From Anaerolineales bacterium (lineage in GTDB: Bacteria > Chloroflexota > Anaerolineae > Anaerolineales > UBA11579), in the NCBI GenBank assembly GCA_024710875.1, contig JANJTX010000024.1:1-41037 (forward strand): a stretch of 41,037 nt of DNA. Reading direction: 5' to 3'. The notes beneath the pieces are model-generated. The model worked only from the letters and a program-made list of their open reading frames with translations, ran no database searches and had not been told where the DNA came from. Positions 17,371 through 25,949 of this stretch are shown one piece after another; position 1 is the first letter of the stretch, and every line of letters starts with the position of its first letter. A program made the position numbers and the translations under genes.

Positions 17371-17399
17371 TTGACAAAAAACAGGCGGCGCGGTAGACT
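17371..17399 (+). promoter_or_regulatory. Near-consensus promoter for tRNA (TTGACA -17 nt- TAGACT)
   Basis: TTGACA 17371-17376, 17-nt spacer, TAGACT 17394-17399; the tRNA starts 13 nt downstream of the -10. Confidence 0.75.
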
Positions 17400-17411
17400 T
17401 TGCGAGTTATA

Positions 17412-17484
17412 GACGAGGTAGCTCAATCGGCAGAGCAATGGACTCATAAGCCATTGGTTGAGGGTTCGAGTCCCTCCCTCGTCA
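17412..17484 (+). tRNA. tRNA with CAT anticodon (elongator Met likely; Ile2/lysidine type not excluded)
   Basis: Acceptor GACGAGG/CCTCGTC, D-stem GCTC/GAGC, anticodon loop CTCATAA, T-arm GAGGG-TTCGAGT-CCCTC, discriminator A. CCA is not encoded. Confidence 0.93.
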
Positions 17485-17504
17485 CTGACATGCAACGCCC
17501 CTGC

Positions 17505-17541
17505 ACAGTGCGACCCGTAGCCAACGGGTCGCACTGTTTTG
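17505..17541 (+). terminator. Rho-independent terminator after the tRNA
   Basis: Perfect 14-bp stem ACAGTGCGACCCGT (17505-17518) / ACGGGTCGCACTGT (17524-17537), 5-nt loop, then TTTG. Confidence 0.75.
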
Positions 17542-17559
17542 TTGCGATAGAATCAGAGT

Positions 17560-19104
17560 ATGGAAATGAATCGCGCAGCAACCCTGGAAGACCTACGCAC
17601 CCGGCCGGAGGTGGATGTGCTGGTCATCGGTGGGGGGATTAACGGGGTGGGTGTATGGCGCGATCTGGCCCTGCAGGGGGTACGGGCGTTGCTGGTGGAA
17701 CAGGCCGATTTTTGCAGCGGGGCCAGCGCGGCCAGCAGTCATATGATTCATGGGGGCATTCGCTACCTGGAAAATGGCGAGTTCAGGCTGGTGCGCGAGG
17801 CGGTGCAGGAACGCAACCGGCTGTTGCAGTACGCCCCGGCACATGTTCAGCCGTTGCCCACCGTAATCCCGATTTTCAAGTATATATCCGGTGTGTTTAA
17901 CGCGCCCCTTAAGTTTCTGGGCTTGCGTCAGCAGCCAGCCGAGCGGGGCGCATTGGTCATCCGGCTGGGGTTATGGCTGTATGATGCCCTGCTAGGCCGC
18001 GGGCGGGTTACGCCGCGCCATCGCTTTTATGGCCGGCAGGCGGCCCGGGTGGCTTTCCCGGCGTTGCACCCGGCCGCGGTGGGGGCTGCCGAATATTCAG
18101 ATGCCTTTATGCCCCACCCGGAAAGATTGTGCTGGGATGTGTTGCGAGATGGCCTGGGACAAGCGAGCCTGGCGCTGAACTATATGGCCGCGATGGGGGC
18201 AGATGGCCATATTGTGCGCTTGCGGGACGGGCTTACCGGTGAAACGCTACCCGTGCGGCCGCGCCTGGTGGTCAATGCTGCCGGACCCTGGGTGGATCGA
18301 GTTAACGCGGCCCTGGGGCGTCCAAGTGCCCTGATTGGCGGCACGAAAGGCTCGCACCTGGTATTGGAGAACCCGGAGTTGCTGGCCGCTCTGCAGGGGC
18401 GGGAATTCTTCTTTGAAAATGCAGATGGCCGAATTGTGCTGCTGTGCCCGCTGGGAGGGCGGGTATTGCTTGGAACCACGGACTTGCGGATTGAAGATGC
18501 CGATGCAGCCCGTTGCACGCCAGATGAGGTGGAATACCTGTTGGGCATGGTGGGGCGGGTATTTCCGGGCATCTCGGTGGGTGAGCAGCAGATTGTTTTT
18601 CGCTTTTCCGGCGTACGACCTCTGCCGCGCACCCCGGACGCCGGGACGGGCCAGATTTCCCGCGATCACCAGATTGTGATTTCAGAAGCCGGAAATGAAG
18701 GTGGCTTTCCGGTCTGGTCGCTGGTAGGCGGCAAGTGGACGACATTCCGGGCATTCAGCGAGCAGGTGACGGACCGCCTGCTGGCGCGGCTGCGGCTGCC
18801 GCGGGTGGTGAGCACCCGCACGCGGGCGATTTCAGCCAGCCGACCGGAGTTGCTGCAGGATGGGGTGCCCATCTCCAAAGAAGTCATTGCCGCAATTTGC
18901 CGGGAGGAAGCGGTGGAGCACCTGGATGACTTGGCCCTGCGACGCACCAGTCTCGCGATGCAGGGGGCGTTGGATGCAGAAATGGCTGGCTGGTTGGCGG
19001 AATGGGCGGCCGGCCCTCTGGGCTGGGATGCCGCCCGTCAGGCGGCCGAACTGGCGCGCTTGCGCCAAATCCTGACCGACCGGTATGGCGTTCGATGGGA
19101 GTAG
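17560..19104 (+). CDS. glpD: FAD-dependent glycerol-3-phosphate dehydrogenase
   Basis: VLVIGGGINGVGVWRDLALQGVRALLVEQADFCSGASAASSHMIHGGIRYLENGEFRLVREAVQERNRL; C-terminal GlpD-type domain. Confidence 0.92.
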   Translation: MEMNRAATLEDLRTRPEVDVLVIGGGINGVGVWRDLALQGVRALLVEQADFCSGASAASSHMIHGGIRYLENGEFRLVREAVQERNRLLQYAPAHVQPLPTVIPIFKYISGVFNAPLKFLGLRQQPAERGALVIRLGLWLYDALLGRGRVTPRHRFYGRQAARVAFPALHPAAVGAAEYSDAFMPHPERLCWDVLRDGLGQASLALNYMAAMGADGHIVRLRDGLTGETLPVRPRLVVNAAGPWVDRVNAALGRPSALIGGTKGSHLVLENPELLAALQGREFFFENADGRIVLLCPLGGRVLLGTTDLRIEDADAARCTPDEVEYLLGMVGRVFPGISVGEQQIVFRFSGVRPLPRTPDAGTGQISRDHQIVISEAGNEGGFPVWSLVGGKWTTFRAFSEQVTDRLLARLRLPRVVSTRTRAISASRPELLQDGVPISKEVIAAICREEAVEHLDDLALRRTSLAMQGALDAEMAGWLAEWAAGPLGWDAARQAAELARLRQILTDRYGVRWE

Positions 19105-19152
19105 TCCCTCCGCAATTTGTCCCGCGTAAGTGGGGAAACCTGACCCTTTCGG

Positions 19153-19176
19153 GGTGAATTCACCTTTCGCTATACT
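19153..19176 (+). promoter_or_regulatory. 12-bp palindrome next to a candidate -10 element upstream of the acyl-CoA synthetase gene
   Basis: GGTGAATTCACC (19153-19164) perfect palindrome, 6 nt before TATACT (19171-19176). Confidence 0.4.
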
Positions 19177-19210
19177 TGGGTATTCATGTCCAGAATCGCG
19201 GAGGATGCCG

Positions 19211-21334
19211 ATGGATGAAGGCTTGCGCCCGTTTTTTGAGCCGCGCGGGGTGATGTTGGTGGGAGCTTCCCAGCACCCGGAGAAATTGGGGTATGGTCTG
19301 GCGCGCAATTTGTTATTGAGTGATTATCAGGGTGAAATCCGATATGTGAATCCAAAAGGCGGGCGGTTGTTTGAACAGCCCATCTATCCCCGGATCGCGG
19401 ATGTGCCTGGGCCGGTGGACCTGGCGGTTCTGCTGGTGCCAGCCGAGGCGGTACCGGGGGCGCTCGAAGAGTGTGCCGATGCTGGGATTCGGGCGGTGAT
19501 TATTGCTTCGGGGGGGTTCAGTGAAGTAGGAGCAGCCGGGCGGGCGCTGGAGGTACAGTGTTGTGATATTGCCCGGCAAAGGGGGCTGCGTCTGGTTGGG
19601 CCAAACTGCATCGGCATTCTGGATACACACTTGCCGCTTGATACTACATTTTTGCCGCCGCCAGGGCCACCGCCGGGGAGCGTGGCTTTCATCTCTCACA
19701 GCGGGGCCATTTGCGCGGCGGTCATTGATTGGGCGCGCGGGCAGGGGTTTGGGCTTTCGCGGCTGGTAAGTCTGGGTAACCAGATCGATGTGAATGAATC
19801 TGACGTGTTATTGCCGGTGGCCGAAGACCGCTACACCCGGGTGGTTACGCTTTATCTGGAGGGGGTGAGCGATGGACGAAGGTTTGTGGAACAGGCCAGC
19901 GCGGCGGCCCAACTGAAACCGGTGATTGCGCTCAAGGTGGGTCGATACGAAAGCGGGCGCAAGGCGGTGGCCTCGCATACCGGTGCGCTGGCGGGGCAGG
20001 AAGAAGCTTTCAATGCTGCTTTCCGGCGGGCAGGGGTAATTCGGGCGGAGACGAGTGAAGAGATGTTTGATTGGGCTCGCGCCCTGGCTTGGAGCCCTTT
20101 GCCTGCTGGGCGGCGAGTGGCGGTGCTGACCAATGCCGGTGGCCCGGGCGTAACCGCTGCCGATGCGCTGGAAGCACAGGGCCTGCAACTGGCCGAATTG
20201 AGTAGTGAGACTCGCAAGGCTCTGGGTGAATTGTTGCCACCGGCGGCCAGCCTGGGTAATCCGGTGGACATGCTGGCTTCGGCCTCTCCCCAGCAATATG
20301 CGGATAGCCTGCGAGCGTTGCTGGCAGACACAGAGGTGGATGCAGTAATGGTCATTCTGCCGCCGCCACCCATGCACACCGCCGCCGGTGTGGCAAATGC
20401 CATGATCCCCATTATCCAGACGGCGTCGAAACCGGTGGTGGTGGCGCTGATGGGCGAACGCATGATTCAGGAGGCGATGGAGCGCCTGCGGGCGGCCCAC
20501 GTGCCGGAATATCGCTTCCCGGAGCGGGCGGCGGCGGCCCTGGCGGTATTGGCGGACCGGGCGGAAAATAAAGGGCGCGGCCAGCCGGAGTTCAAACTGT
20601 ATGAGGATGTGGACCAGGCGCGGGTGGGGGAAATCTTAAGTGACACCGAAGCCTCAGTTGAAGGGTTTTTGCCGGAGGATAGCGTACGGATGATTTTAGA
20701 GGCCTATGGACTGCCGGTTTTGCCAAGCGTGCGGGCAAGCAGTGCAGCCCAGGCCGCCGCCGCCGCGGCGGTGTTGGGTGGGGCGGTGGCGATGAAGATT
20801 TATTCCGCGGATATCCCGCACAAGTCCGACTCGGGTGGAGTGAGTTTGAATCTGGGCAGCGGCGAAGAGGTTGCGCAAGAATATGAGGCCATGCTGGCCC
20901 GGGTGGGCCGCGCTCACCCGGAAGCGCGGCTGGATGGAGTGCAGCTTCAACCCATGATTCAGGCCGGGCAGGAGGTAATTTTGGGGGCAGTGCAGGATGC
21001 GCAATTCGGAGCGTTGGTAATGTTTGGCTCGGGCGGTGTGGAGGTTGAAGGGCTGGGCGATGTGGCGTTTGCGCTGGCGCCGGTAAGCGAGGCTGAATGT
21101 GACACACTGCTTGAAACAACCTGGGCTGGACGTAAGCTGGCAGGTTTTCGTAATTTGCCAGCCACGGACCGGGTGGCGGTGCAGGAGGCTATCCGGCGGT
21201 TAGGGCAACTGGCAGCCGATTTTTCGCAACTGACTGAGATTGAAATCAACCCCCTGCGGGTCTTCGCAGCAGGGAAGGGGGCGGTAGCGTTGGATGCCCG
21301 CATACGAGTGAATGGTGAAATATATCACAAATAA
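19211..21334 (+). CDS. Fused alpha/beta ADP-forming acetate/acyl-CoA ligase (CoA-binding plus ATP-grasp)
   Basis: FEPRGVMLVGASQHPEKLGYGLARNLL, FISHSGAICAAVIDWA, NAGGPGVTAADAL, and C-terminal ATP-grasp AMKIYSADIPHKSDSGGVSLNL...EINPLRVF. Start at 19211 preceded by GGAGG. Confidence 0.9.
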   Translation: MDEGLRPFFEPRGVMLVGASQHPEKLGYGLARNLLLSDYQGEIRYVNPKGGRLFEQPIYPRIADVPGPVDLAVLLVPAEAVPGALEECADAGIRAVIIASGGFSEVGAAGRALEVQCCDIARQRGLRLVGPNCIGILDTHLPLDTTFLPPPGPPPGSVAFISHSGAICAAVIDWARGQGFGLSRLVSLGNQIDVNESDVLLPVAEDRYTRVVTLYLEGVSDGRRFVEQASAAAQLKPVIALKVGRYESGRKAVASHTGALAGQEEAFNAAFRRAGVIRAETSEEMFDWARALAWSPLPAGRRVAVLTNAGGPGVTAADALEAQGLQLAELSSETRKALGELLPPAASLGNPVDMLASASPQQYADSLRALLADTEVDAVMVILPPPPMHTAAGVANAMIPIIQTASKPVVVALMGERMIQEAMERLRAAHVPEYRFPERAAAALAVLADRAENKGRGQPEFKLYEDVDQARVGEILSDTEASVEGFLPEDSVRMILEAYGLPVLPSVRASSAAQAAAAAAVLGGAVAMKIYSADIPHKSDSGGVSLNLGSGEEVAQEYEAMLARVGRAHPEARLDGVQLQPMIQAGQEVILGAVQDAQFGALVMFGSGGVEVEGLGDVAFALAPVSEAECDTLLETTWAGRKLAGFRNLPATDRVAVQEAIRRLGQLAADFSQLTEIEINPLRVFAAGKGAVALDARIRVNGEIYHK

Positions 21335-21365
21335 GGACGAGTGCCATATCCGTTTGGGGCTTAAT

Positions 21366-21390
21366 GTCCATTCACAGAATGGACGCTTTT
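21366..21390 (+). terminator. Probable terminator after the acyl-CoA synthetase gene
   Basis: 8-bp stem GTCCATTC / GAATGGAC, ACA loop, followed by GCTTTT. Confidence 0.55.
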
Positions 21391-21434
21391 CCCGATAATA
21401 ACGGTGGACAACCACAGAATTGGGAAGGAGTATT

Positions 21435-22301
21435 ATGGAAAACACAAACGGAGTAACGGTAACATTGGATGCCCTGATGCCGCAGGATATCGCCAACAAG
21501 GCTGAAACGGTTGGCGTGGCAAAGGCGACTTCAGGGTACCGCCGCCTGTTGATTTTGGGCGTTTTGGCGGGTGCCTTTATTGGCATGGGGGCGGTGTTTG
21601 CCACCACGGTGGCGGCCGGTAGTGGCGCCTTGCCCTATGGCGTGGCGCGTTTGCTGATAGGGCTGGTGTTCTCGTTGGGCCTGATTCTGGTGGTGGTAGG
21701 TGGAGCCGAACTGTTCACCGGCAACAACCTGATTGTGATGGCTTGGGCCAGCCGTCGAATCACGACCAGCCAGTTGCTGCGCAACTGGTTCTGGGTGTAC
21801 CTGGGCAACTTCTTTGGGTCGGTCGGGACGGCATTACTGGTCTTTTGGGGCGGTCAGTACATGTTCGGTGGTGGGCAGGTAGGGACTGCGGCCCTGAACA
21901 TCGCCAAGGCCAAGGTCGGGTTGGGGTTCACGGAAGCGCTGGTGTTAGGCATTCTGTGTAACGCCCTGGTGTGCATGGCGGTATGGCTGACCATGGGCGC
22001 CCGTACCACGACCGATAAAATCATGGCAATCATCTTCCCGATTTCGGCCTTTGTGGCAGCCGGGTTTGAGCACTCGATTGCCAATATGTATTTCATTCCG
22101 GTGGGGCTGTTCATTCGTGATTTTGCGCCAGCAGCCTTCTGGACGACGGCGGGGCTGGATGCAGCCAATTATGCCTCACTCACTTGGGGCAGTTTCTTCG
22201 TCAACAACTTGTTGCCGGTTACCATTGGTAACATCATCGGTGGCACCCTGTTTGTGGGGGCGGTGTACTGGCTGGTCTATCTGCGCAAGCGGCCAATTTA
22301 G
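21435..22301 (+). CDS. Formate/nitrite transporter (FNT) family protein
   Basis: GAFIGMGAVFATTVAAG, GLVFSLGLILVVVGGAELFTGNN, NALVCMAVWL, GFEHSIANMYFIPVG motifs; AAGGAG upstream of ATG. Confidence 0.93.
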   Translation: MENTNGVTVTLDALMPQDIANKAETVGVAKATSGYRRLLILGVLAGAFIGMGAVFATTVAAGSGALPYGVARLLIGLVFSLGLILVVVGGAELFTGNNLIVMAWASRRITTSQLLRNWFWVYLGNFFGSVGTALLVFWGGQYMFGGGQVGTAALNIAKAKVGLGFTEALVLGILCNALVCMAVWLTMGARTTTDKIMAIIFPISAFVAAGFEHSIANMYFIPVGLFIRDFAPAAFWTTAGLDAANYASLTWGSFFVNNLLPVTIGNIIGGTLFVGAVYWLVYLRKRPI

Positions 22302-22322
22302 CCTCATTCGCACAGTATCAGA

Positions 22323-22358
22323 AGCGAGACACAGATGCAGGCCTGTGTCTCGCTTTTT
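22323..22358 (+). terminator. Rho-independent terminator after the FNT gene
   Basis: Perfect 12-bp stem AGCGAGACACAG / CTGTGTCTCGCT, 8-nt loop, then TTTT. Confidence 0.85.
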
Positions 22359-22376
22359 GGTTAAGTCGGCATCTAC

Positions 22377-22382
22377 TATAAT
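22377..22382 (+). promoter_or_regulatory. Consensus -10 (TATAAT) 6 nt upstream of the mobA ATG
   Basis: TATAAT 22377-22382, TGCGCC, ATG 22389; no Shine-Dalgarno visible. Confidence 0.5.
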
Positions 22383-22388
22383 TGCGCC

Positions 22389-23018
22389 ATGTACCCAATC
22401 AGTATTGTGCTTCAGGCGGGCGGCGCCAGCCGACGGATGGGCGGCCGGGATAAGGCCCTGATGCCTTTTGCGAATACGACCCTGGCTGAGTACCTGTTGC
22501 GGCAGGTGGTGGGACAGAGCGTAGATTTGTTCGTGATTTCCAATAATCCGGACTTTCCGGATCTGGGCCTGCCGCGTTATGCTGACCTTGTGCCAGGTCA
22601 GGGCGCGCTGGGTGGGCTGCAGACCGCGTTGCACTATGCCCGTCAGGAGTTGGTGCTTTTGCTGGCGTGTGACATGCCCTACTTGCACTGGCCGCTGCAG
22701 GAGCGGCTGCTGGAGTTGGCGGCAGAAGCGGATGTGGTCTTGCCGCGCTGGAAACCGGACGAGTTTGGCGAGCCATTCCGGGCGGTATACCGTAAGGACT
22801 GTCTTGGGCCGGTAGAGCAGGCATTGGCGGCCGGCCAGCGCCGGATGGTGTCTTTTTATGAAGCGGTGCGGGTTCGGGTGGTTGAGCGGGACGAAGTGGC
22901 GCTTTACGACCCCGAAGGGTTTACTTTTGTAAACGCCAATACCCCAGAAGAATTGGTGGCTGCGGAAGCGCTCCGGCCGGTTTTTGAGTTAGCCAAAGGG
23001 GCCTGGAAGAGTGGCTGA
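22389..23018 (+). CDS. mobA: Molybdenum cofactor guanylyltransferase
   Basis: SIVLQAGGASRRMGGRDKALMPF, LLLACDMPYLHWPL, FVNANTPEEL motifs. Confidence 0.88.
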   Translation: MYPISIVLQAGGASRRMGGRDKALMPFANTTLAEYLLRQVVGQSVDLFVISNNPDFPDLGLPRYADLVPGQGALGGLQTALHYARQELVLLLACDMPYLHWPLQERLLELAAEADVVLPRWKPDEFGEPFRAVYRKDCLGPVEQALAAGQRRMVSFYEAVRVRVVERDEVALYDPEGFTFVNANTPEELVAAEALRPVFELAKGAWKSG

Positions 23019-23079
23019 TGGGTTTGTGATACACTAAAATTCAGACTTTAATATTACAAGCGACGAGGACAGGATAAGC

Positions 23080-25491
23080 ATGGCGACCCGTAAACCCAAG
23101 ACCGCCACGTTGAAATTCAAGCGCGAACAAGTGCTGGCTGACTACCGGTTGGCCTATCAGAGTCGCCAGGCCTCTTACATTGGTCGGCGCGAAGTGCTAA
23201 GTGGAAAGGCCAAGTTTGGCATCTTTGGCGACGGCAAGGAACTCGCCAATTTGGCAATGGCCAAGGTGTTTCGGAAGGGAGATTTCCGTTCCGGCTATTA
23301 TCGCGACCAGACGTTTATGTTCGCCGTGGGGGAGCATAACATCAGCGAGTTCTTTGCCCAACTCTATGCGCACACGGATGTGGCCCATGACCCGGCTTCG
23401 GGTGGCCGCTCGATGAATGCGCATTTCGCCACGCGCAGCCTCAACCCGGATGGCACTTGGCGCAATCTGATGGAAATCCACAATACCGCGGCAGACATTT
23501 CTCCGACCGCTTCGCAAATGCCAAGGCTGGTGGGGTTGGCGTATGCTTCGAAACTATACCGAAATTTACCGCCACTTAAGGCCTTCCCTGAATTTTCCAA
23601 AGATGGCGATGAAGTGGCCTTTGGTACGATTGGAAATGCCTCCACCGCCGAGGGGATGTTCTGGGAGTCGGTGAATGCGATTGGGGTATTGCAAGCTCCG
23701 GCGGTAATCTCCATTTGGGATGATGGTTACGGCATTTCGGTACCCAACGAGTTCCAGATTACTCGCGATTTAAGCGACCTGTTGAGCGGCTTCCAACGCG
23801 ACGAGAGTGGGCGGGGTTATGACCTGCACCGGGTGGCGGCCTGGGACTATCCGGCTTTATTGGAGACCTATACGCGAGCCACTGAAACAGCCCGCCGGGA
23901 GCATGTACCGCAGATACTCCATGTGGTTGAGGTAACCCAACCTCAGGGGCATTCCACCTCGGGGAGCCACGAGCGCTATAAGAGTGCGGCGCGCCTGGAG
24001 TGGGAAAAAGAATTCGACTGCCTCAAGAAGTTTCGAGAGTGGATATTGGCAGAAGATTTGGCGACTGGTGAAGACCTGGCGGCTATGGAGAAAGAAGACC
24101 GAACCCAGGTAGAAGTACTGCGAGCCGCGGCCTGGGAAGCTTACAAAAAACCGATTCAGGATGAAATTGGCGAATTTGGCGATATCCTGGATGAGATCGC
24201 CACCCACTCGCGCCACAAGGCCGAACTGGCGCAGGTCAAGGCCCACCTGGCAGGGATTGAGAACCCCATGCGGATGCATATTTACGAAGCGGTGCGTCAG
24301 GCGTTGGTGGCATTGCGCGAGGAAGAACTGCCGGGCAAGGGTGTGCTTTTGGACTGGAAAGCCACCCAGGATGAACTGAACCAGGACCGGATTGGCTCGC
24401 ACCTGTATAGCGAAGGACGCTACTCGGCCCTCAATGTGCGGGAAATACCGCCTGTCTATGGAGCCAACAGCCGGGTGGTGAACGGTTTTGAGGTCATGCA
24501 GGCTTGCTTTGATGCCATTCTGGCGCGTGAGCCGCGGGTAGTGGCATTCGGTGAGGATGTGGGCCAGATTGGAGATGTGAACCAGGGCTTTGCTGGCCTG
24601 CAGGAAAAATACGGCCAACTGCGGGTGACGGATACCGGCATCCGGGAAGCGACCATCCTTGGTCAGGCGATTGGCATGGCCCTGCGCGGCCTGCGCCCGA
24701 TTTGCGAAATCCAGTACCTGGACTACCTGCTTTATGCCCTGCAGGTGATGTCAGATGACCTGGCAACTCTCCATTGGCGTACCAAGGGCGGCCAAAAGGC
24801 GCCAGTAATTGTGCGGACGCGCGGCCACCGTCTGGAAGGAATATGGCATTCAGGTTCGCCGATGGCAGGTTTGATTCATCTGGTGCGGGGGATGCATGTC
24901 TGTGTTCCACGTAATATGGTGCAGGCGGCCGGGATGTACAATACCCTGCTGCAGGGTGATGAGCCGGCAGTGGTGGTGGAAGTGCTGAATGGCTACCGGC
25001 TAAAGGAGAAGTTGCCGGAAAACATTGGTGAATTCACCGTGCCGTTGGGTGTGCCCGAGGTGGTGCGGCCGGGTGAAGATCTGACGATTGTGACTTACGG
25101 CCCGCTGGTACGGATTGCGAACGATGCGGCCGATGAACTGGAGAAGGTGGGCATTGACGCAGAAGTGATCGATGTGCAGACTCTGCTGCCCTTTGACCGC
25201 CAGGCCCGGATATTGGAAAGCCTGAAAAAGACCAACCGCATCCTGTTTCTGGATGAAGATGTGCCGGGCGGAGCCAGCGCGTATATGCTGCAAGAGGTCT
25301 TGGAACGACAGGGTGGATATTACTGGTTGGATTCCGAGCCGCGCACCCTCACGGCACGGGCGCACCGGCCAGCATACGGCACCGATGGCAACTATTTCTC
25401 CAAGCCCAGCATGGAAGATGTCTTCTATGTGGCCTGTGAGATGATGCACGAGGTTGACCCGGTGGTCCATCCGCTGTTCTTTCGTAAGTAA
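23080..25491 (+). CDS. Fused alpha-beta E1 component of a thiamine-dependent 2-oxoacid dehydrogenase
   Basis: N-terminal E1-alpha-like region (FGTIGNASTAEGMFWESVNAIG...), C-terminal E1-beta-like region (FGEDVGQIGDVNQGFAGLQEKYG..RVTDTGIREATILGQAIGMALRGLRPICEIQYLDY). Confidence 0.88.
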   Translation: MATRKPKTATLKFKREQVLADYRLAYQSRQASYIGRREVLSGKAKFGIFGDGKELANLAMAKVFRKGDFRSGYYRDQTFMFAVGEHNISEFFAQLYAHTDVAHDPASGGRSMNAHFATRSLNPDGTWRNLMEIHNTAADISPTASQMPRLVGLAYASKLYRNLPPLKAFPEFSKDGDEVAFGTIGNASTAEGMFWESVNAIGVLQAPAVISIWDDGYGISVPNEFQITRDLSDLLSGFQRDESGRGYDLHRVAAWDYPALLETYTRATETARREHVPQILHVVEVTQPQGHSTSGSHERYKSAARLEWEKEFDCLKKFREWILAEDLATGEDLAAMEKEDRTQVEVLRAAAWEAYKKPIQDEIGEFGDILDEIATHSRHKAELAQVKAHLAGIENPMRMHIYEAVRQALVALREEELPGKGVLLDWKATQDELNQDRIGSHLYSEGRYSALNVREIPPVYGANSRVVNGFEVMQACFDAILAREPRVVAFGEDVGQIGDVNQGFAGLQEKYGQLRVTDTGIREATILGQAIGMALRGLRPICEIQYLDYLLYALQVMSDDLATLHWRTKGGQKAPVIVRTRGHRLEGIWHSGSPMAGLIHLVRGMHVCVPRNMVQAAGMYNTLLQGDEPAVVVEVLNGYRLKEKLPENIGEFTVPLGVPEVVRPGEDLTIVTYGPLVRIANDAADELEKVGIDAEVIDVQTLLPFDRQARILESLKKTNRILFLDEDVPGGASAYMLQEVLERQGGYYWLDSEPRTLTARAHRPAYGTDGNYFSKPSMEDVFYVACEMMHEVDPVVHPLFFRK

Positions 25492-25508
25492 GCGCTTAGA
25501 GGTGACCC

Positions 25509-25949
25509 ATGGCGGCAGACGAAACCCCTAACGGAGTGTTGCCGCTGGCGCTGGTGCTGCAAATGTCGGGGGCGGCGTTGCTACTGAATGGTTTGGGGCT
25601 GATACCCGGGTTCTTTGATGGCGCCAATAGCCCAGCCGGCATGATTGCGATGGCCGGGGTGACATTTTTGGCGGCTGGCAGTCTGCTGGCTTTGCGCGAT
25701 TACCGATTGTCGGTATTTTTTGAGAGTCTCTGGTACCGGGCGATGCGTCTGGGGCTGGAACTGTTGTTACTGGCTGGAATGGGGGCGGTATTTGTTTGGG
25801 CGGGTACTTCCGCCGGAGAGTGGGCATATATTCTGCCCGGTTTGCTGGTGGGCTTTATCATCCTGGTGCATGCGGGACGCGGTATCCGGGCCTTGTGGCA
25901 CCGGGAGTCCGATGGAGCAAACAGCCCGTTTACCAGGACAGACGATTAG
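25509..25949 (+). CDS. Small integral membrane protein of unknown function
   Basis: About 4 hydrophobic segments; GAGGTG before ATG; 17 nt downstream of the E1 gene. Confidence 0.6.
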   Translation: MAADETPNGVLPLALVLQMSGAALLLNGLGLIPGFFDGANSPAGMIAMAGVTFLAAGSLLALRDYRLSVFFESLWYRAMRLGLELLLLAGMGAVFVWAGTSAGEWAYILPGLLVGFIILVHAGRGIRALWHRESDGANSPFTRTDD

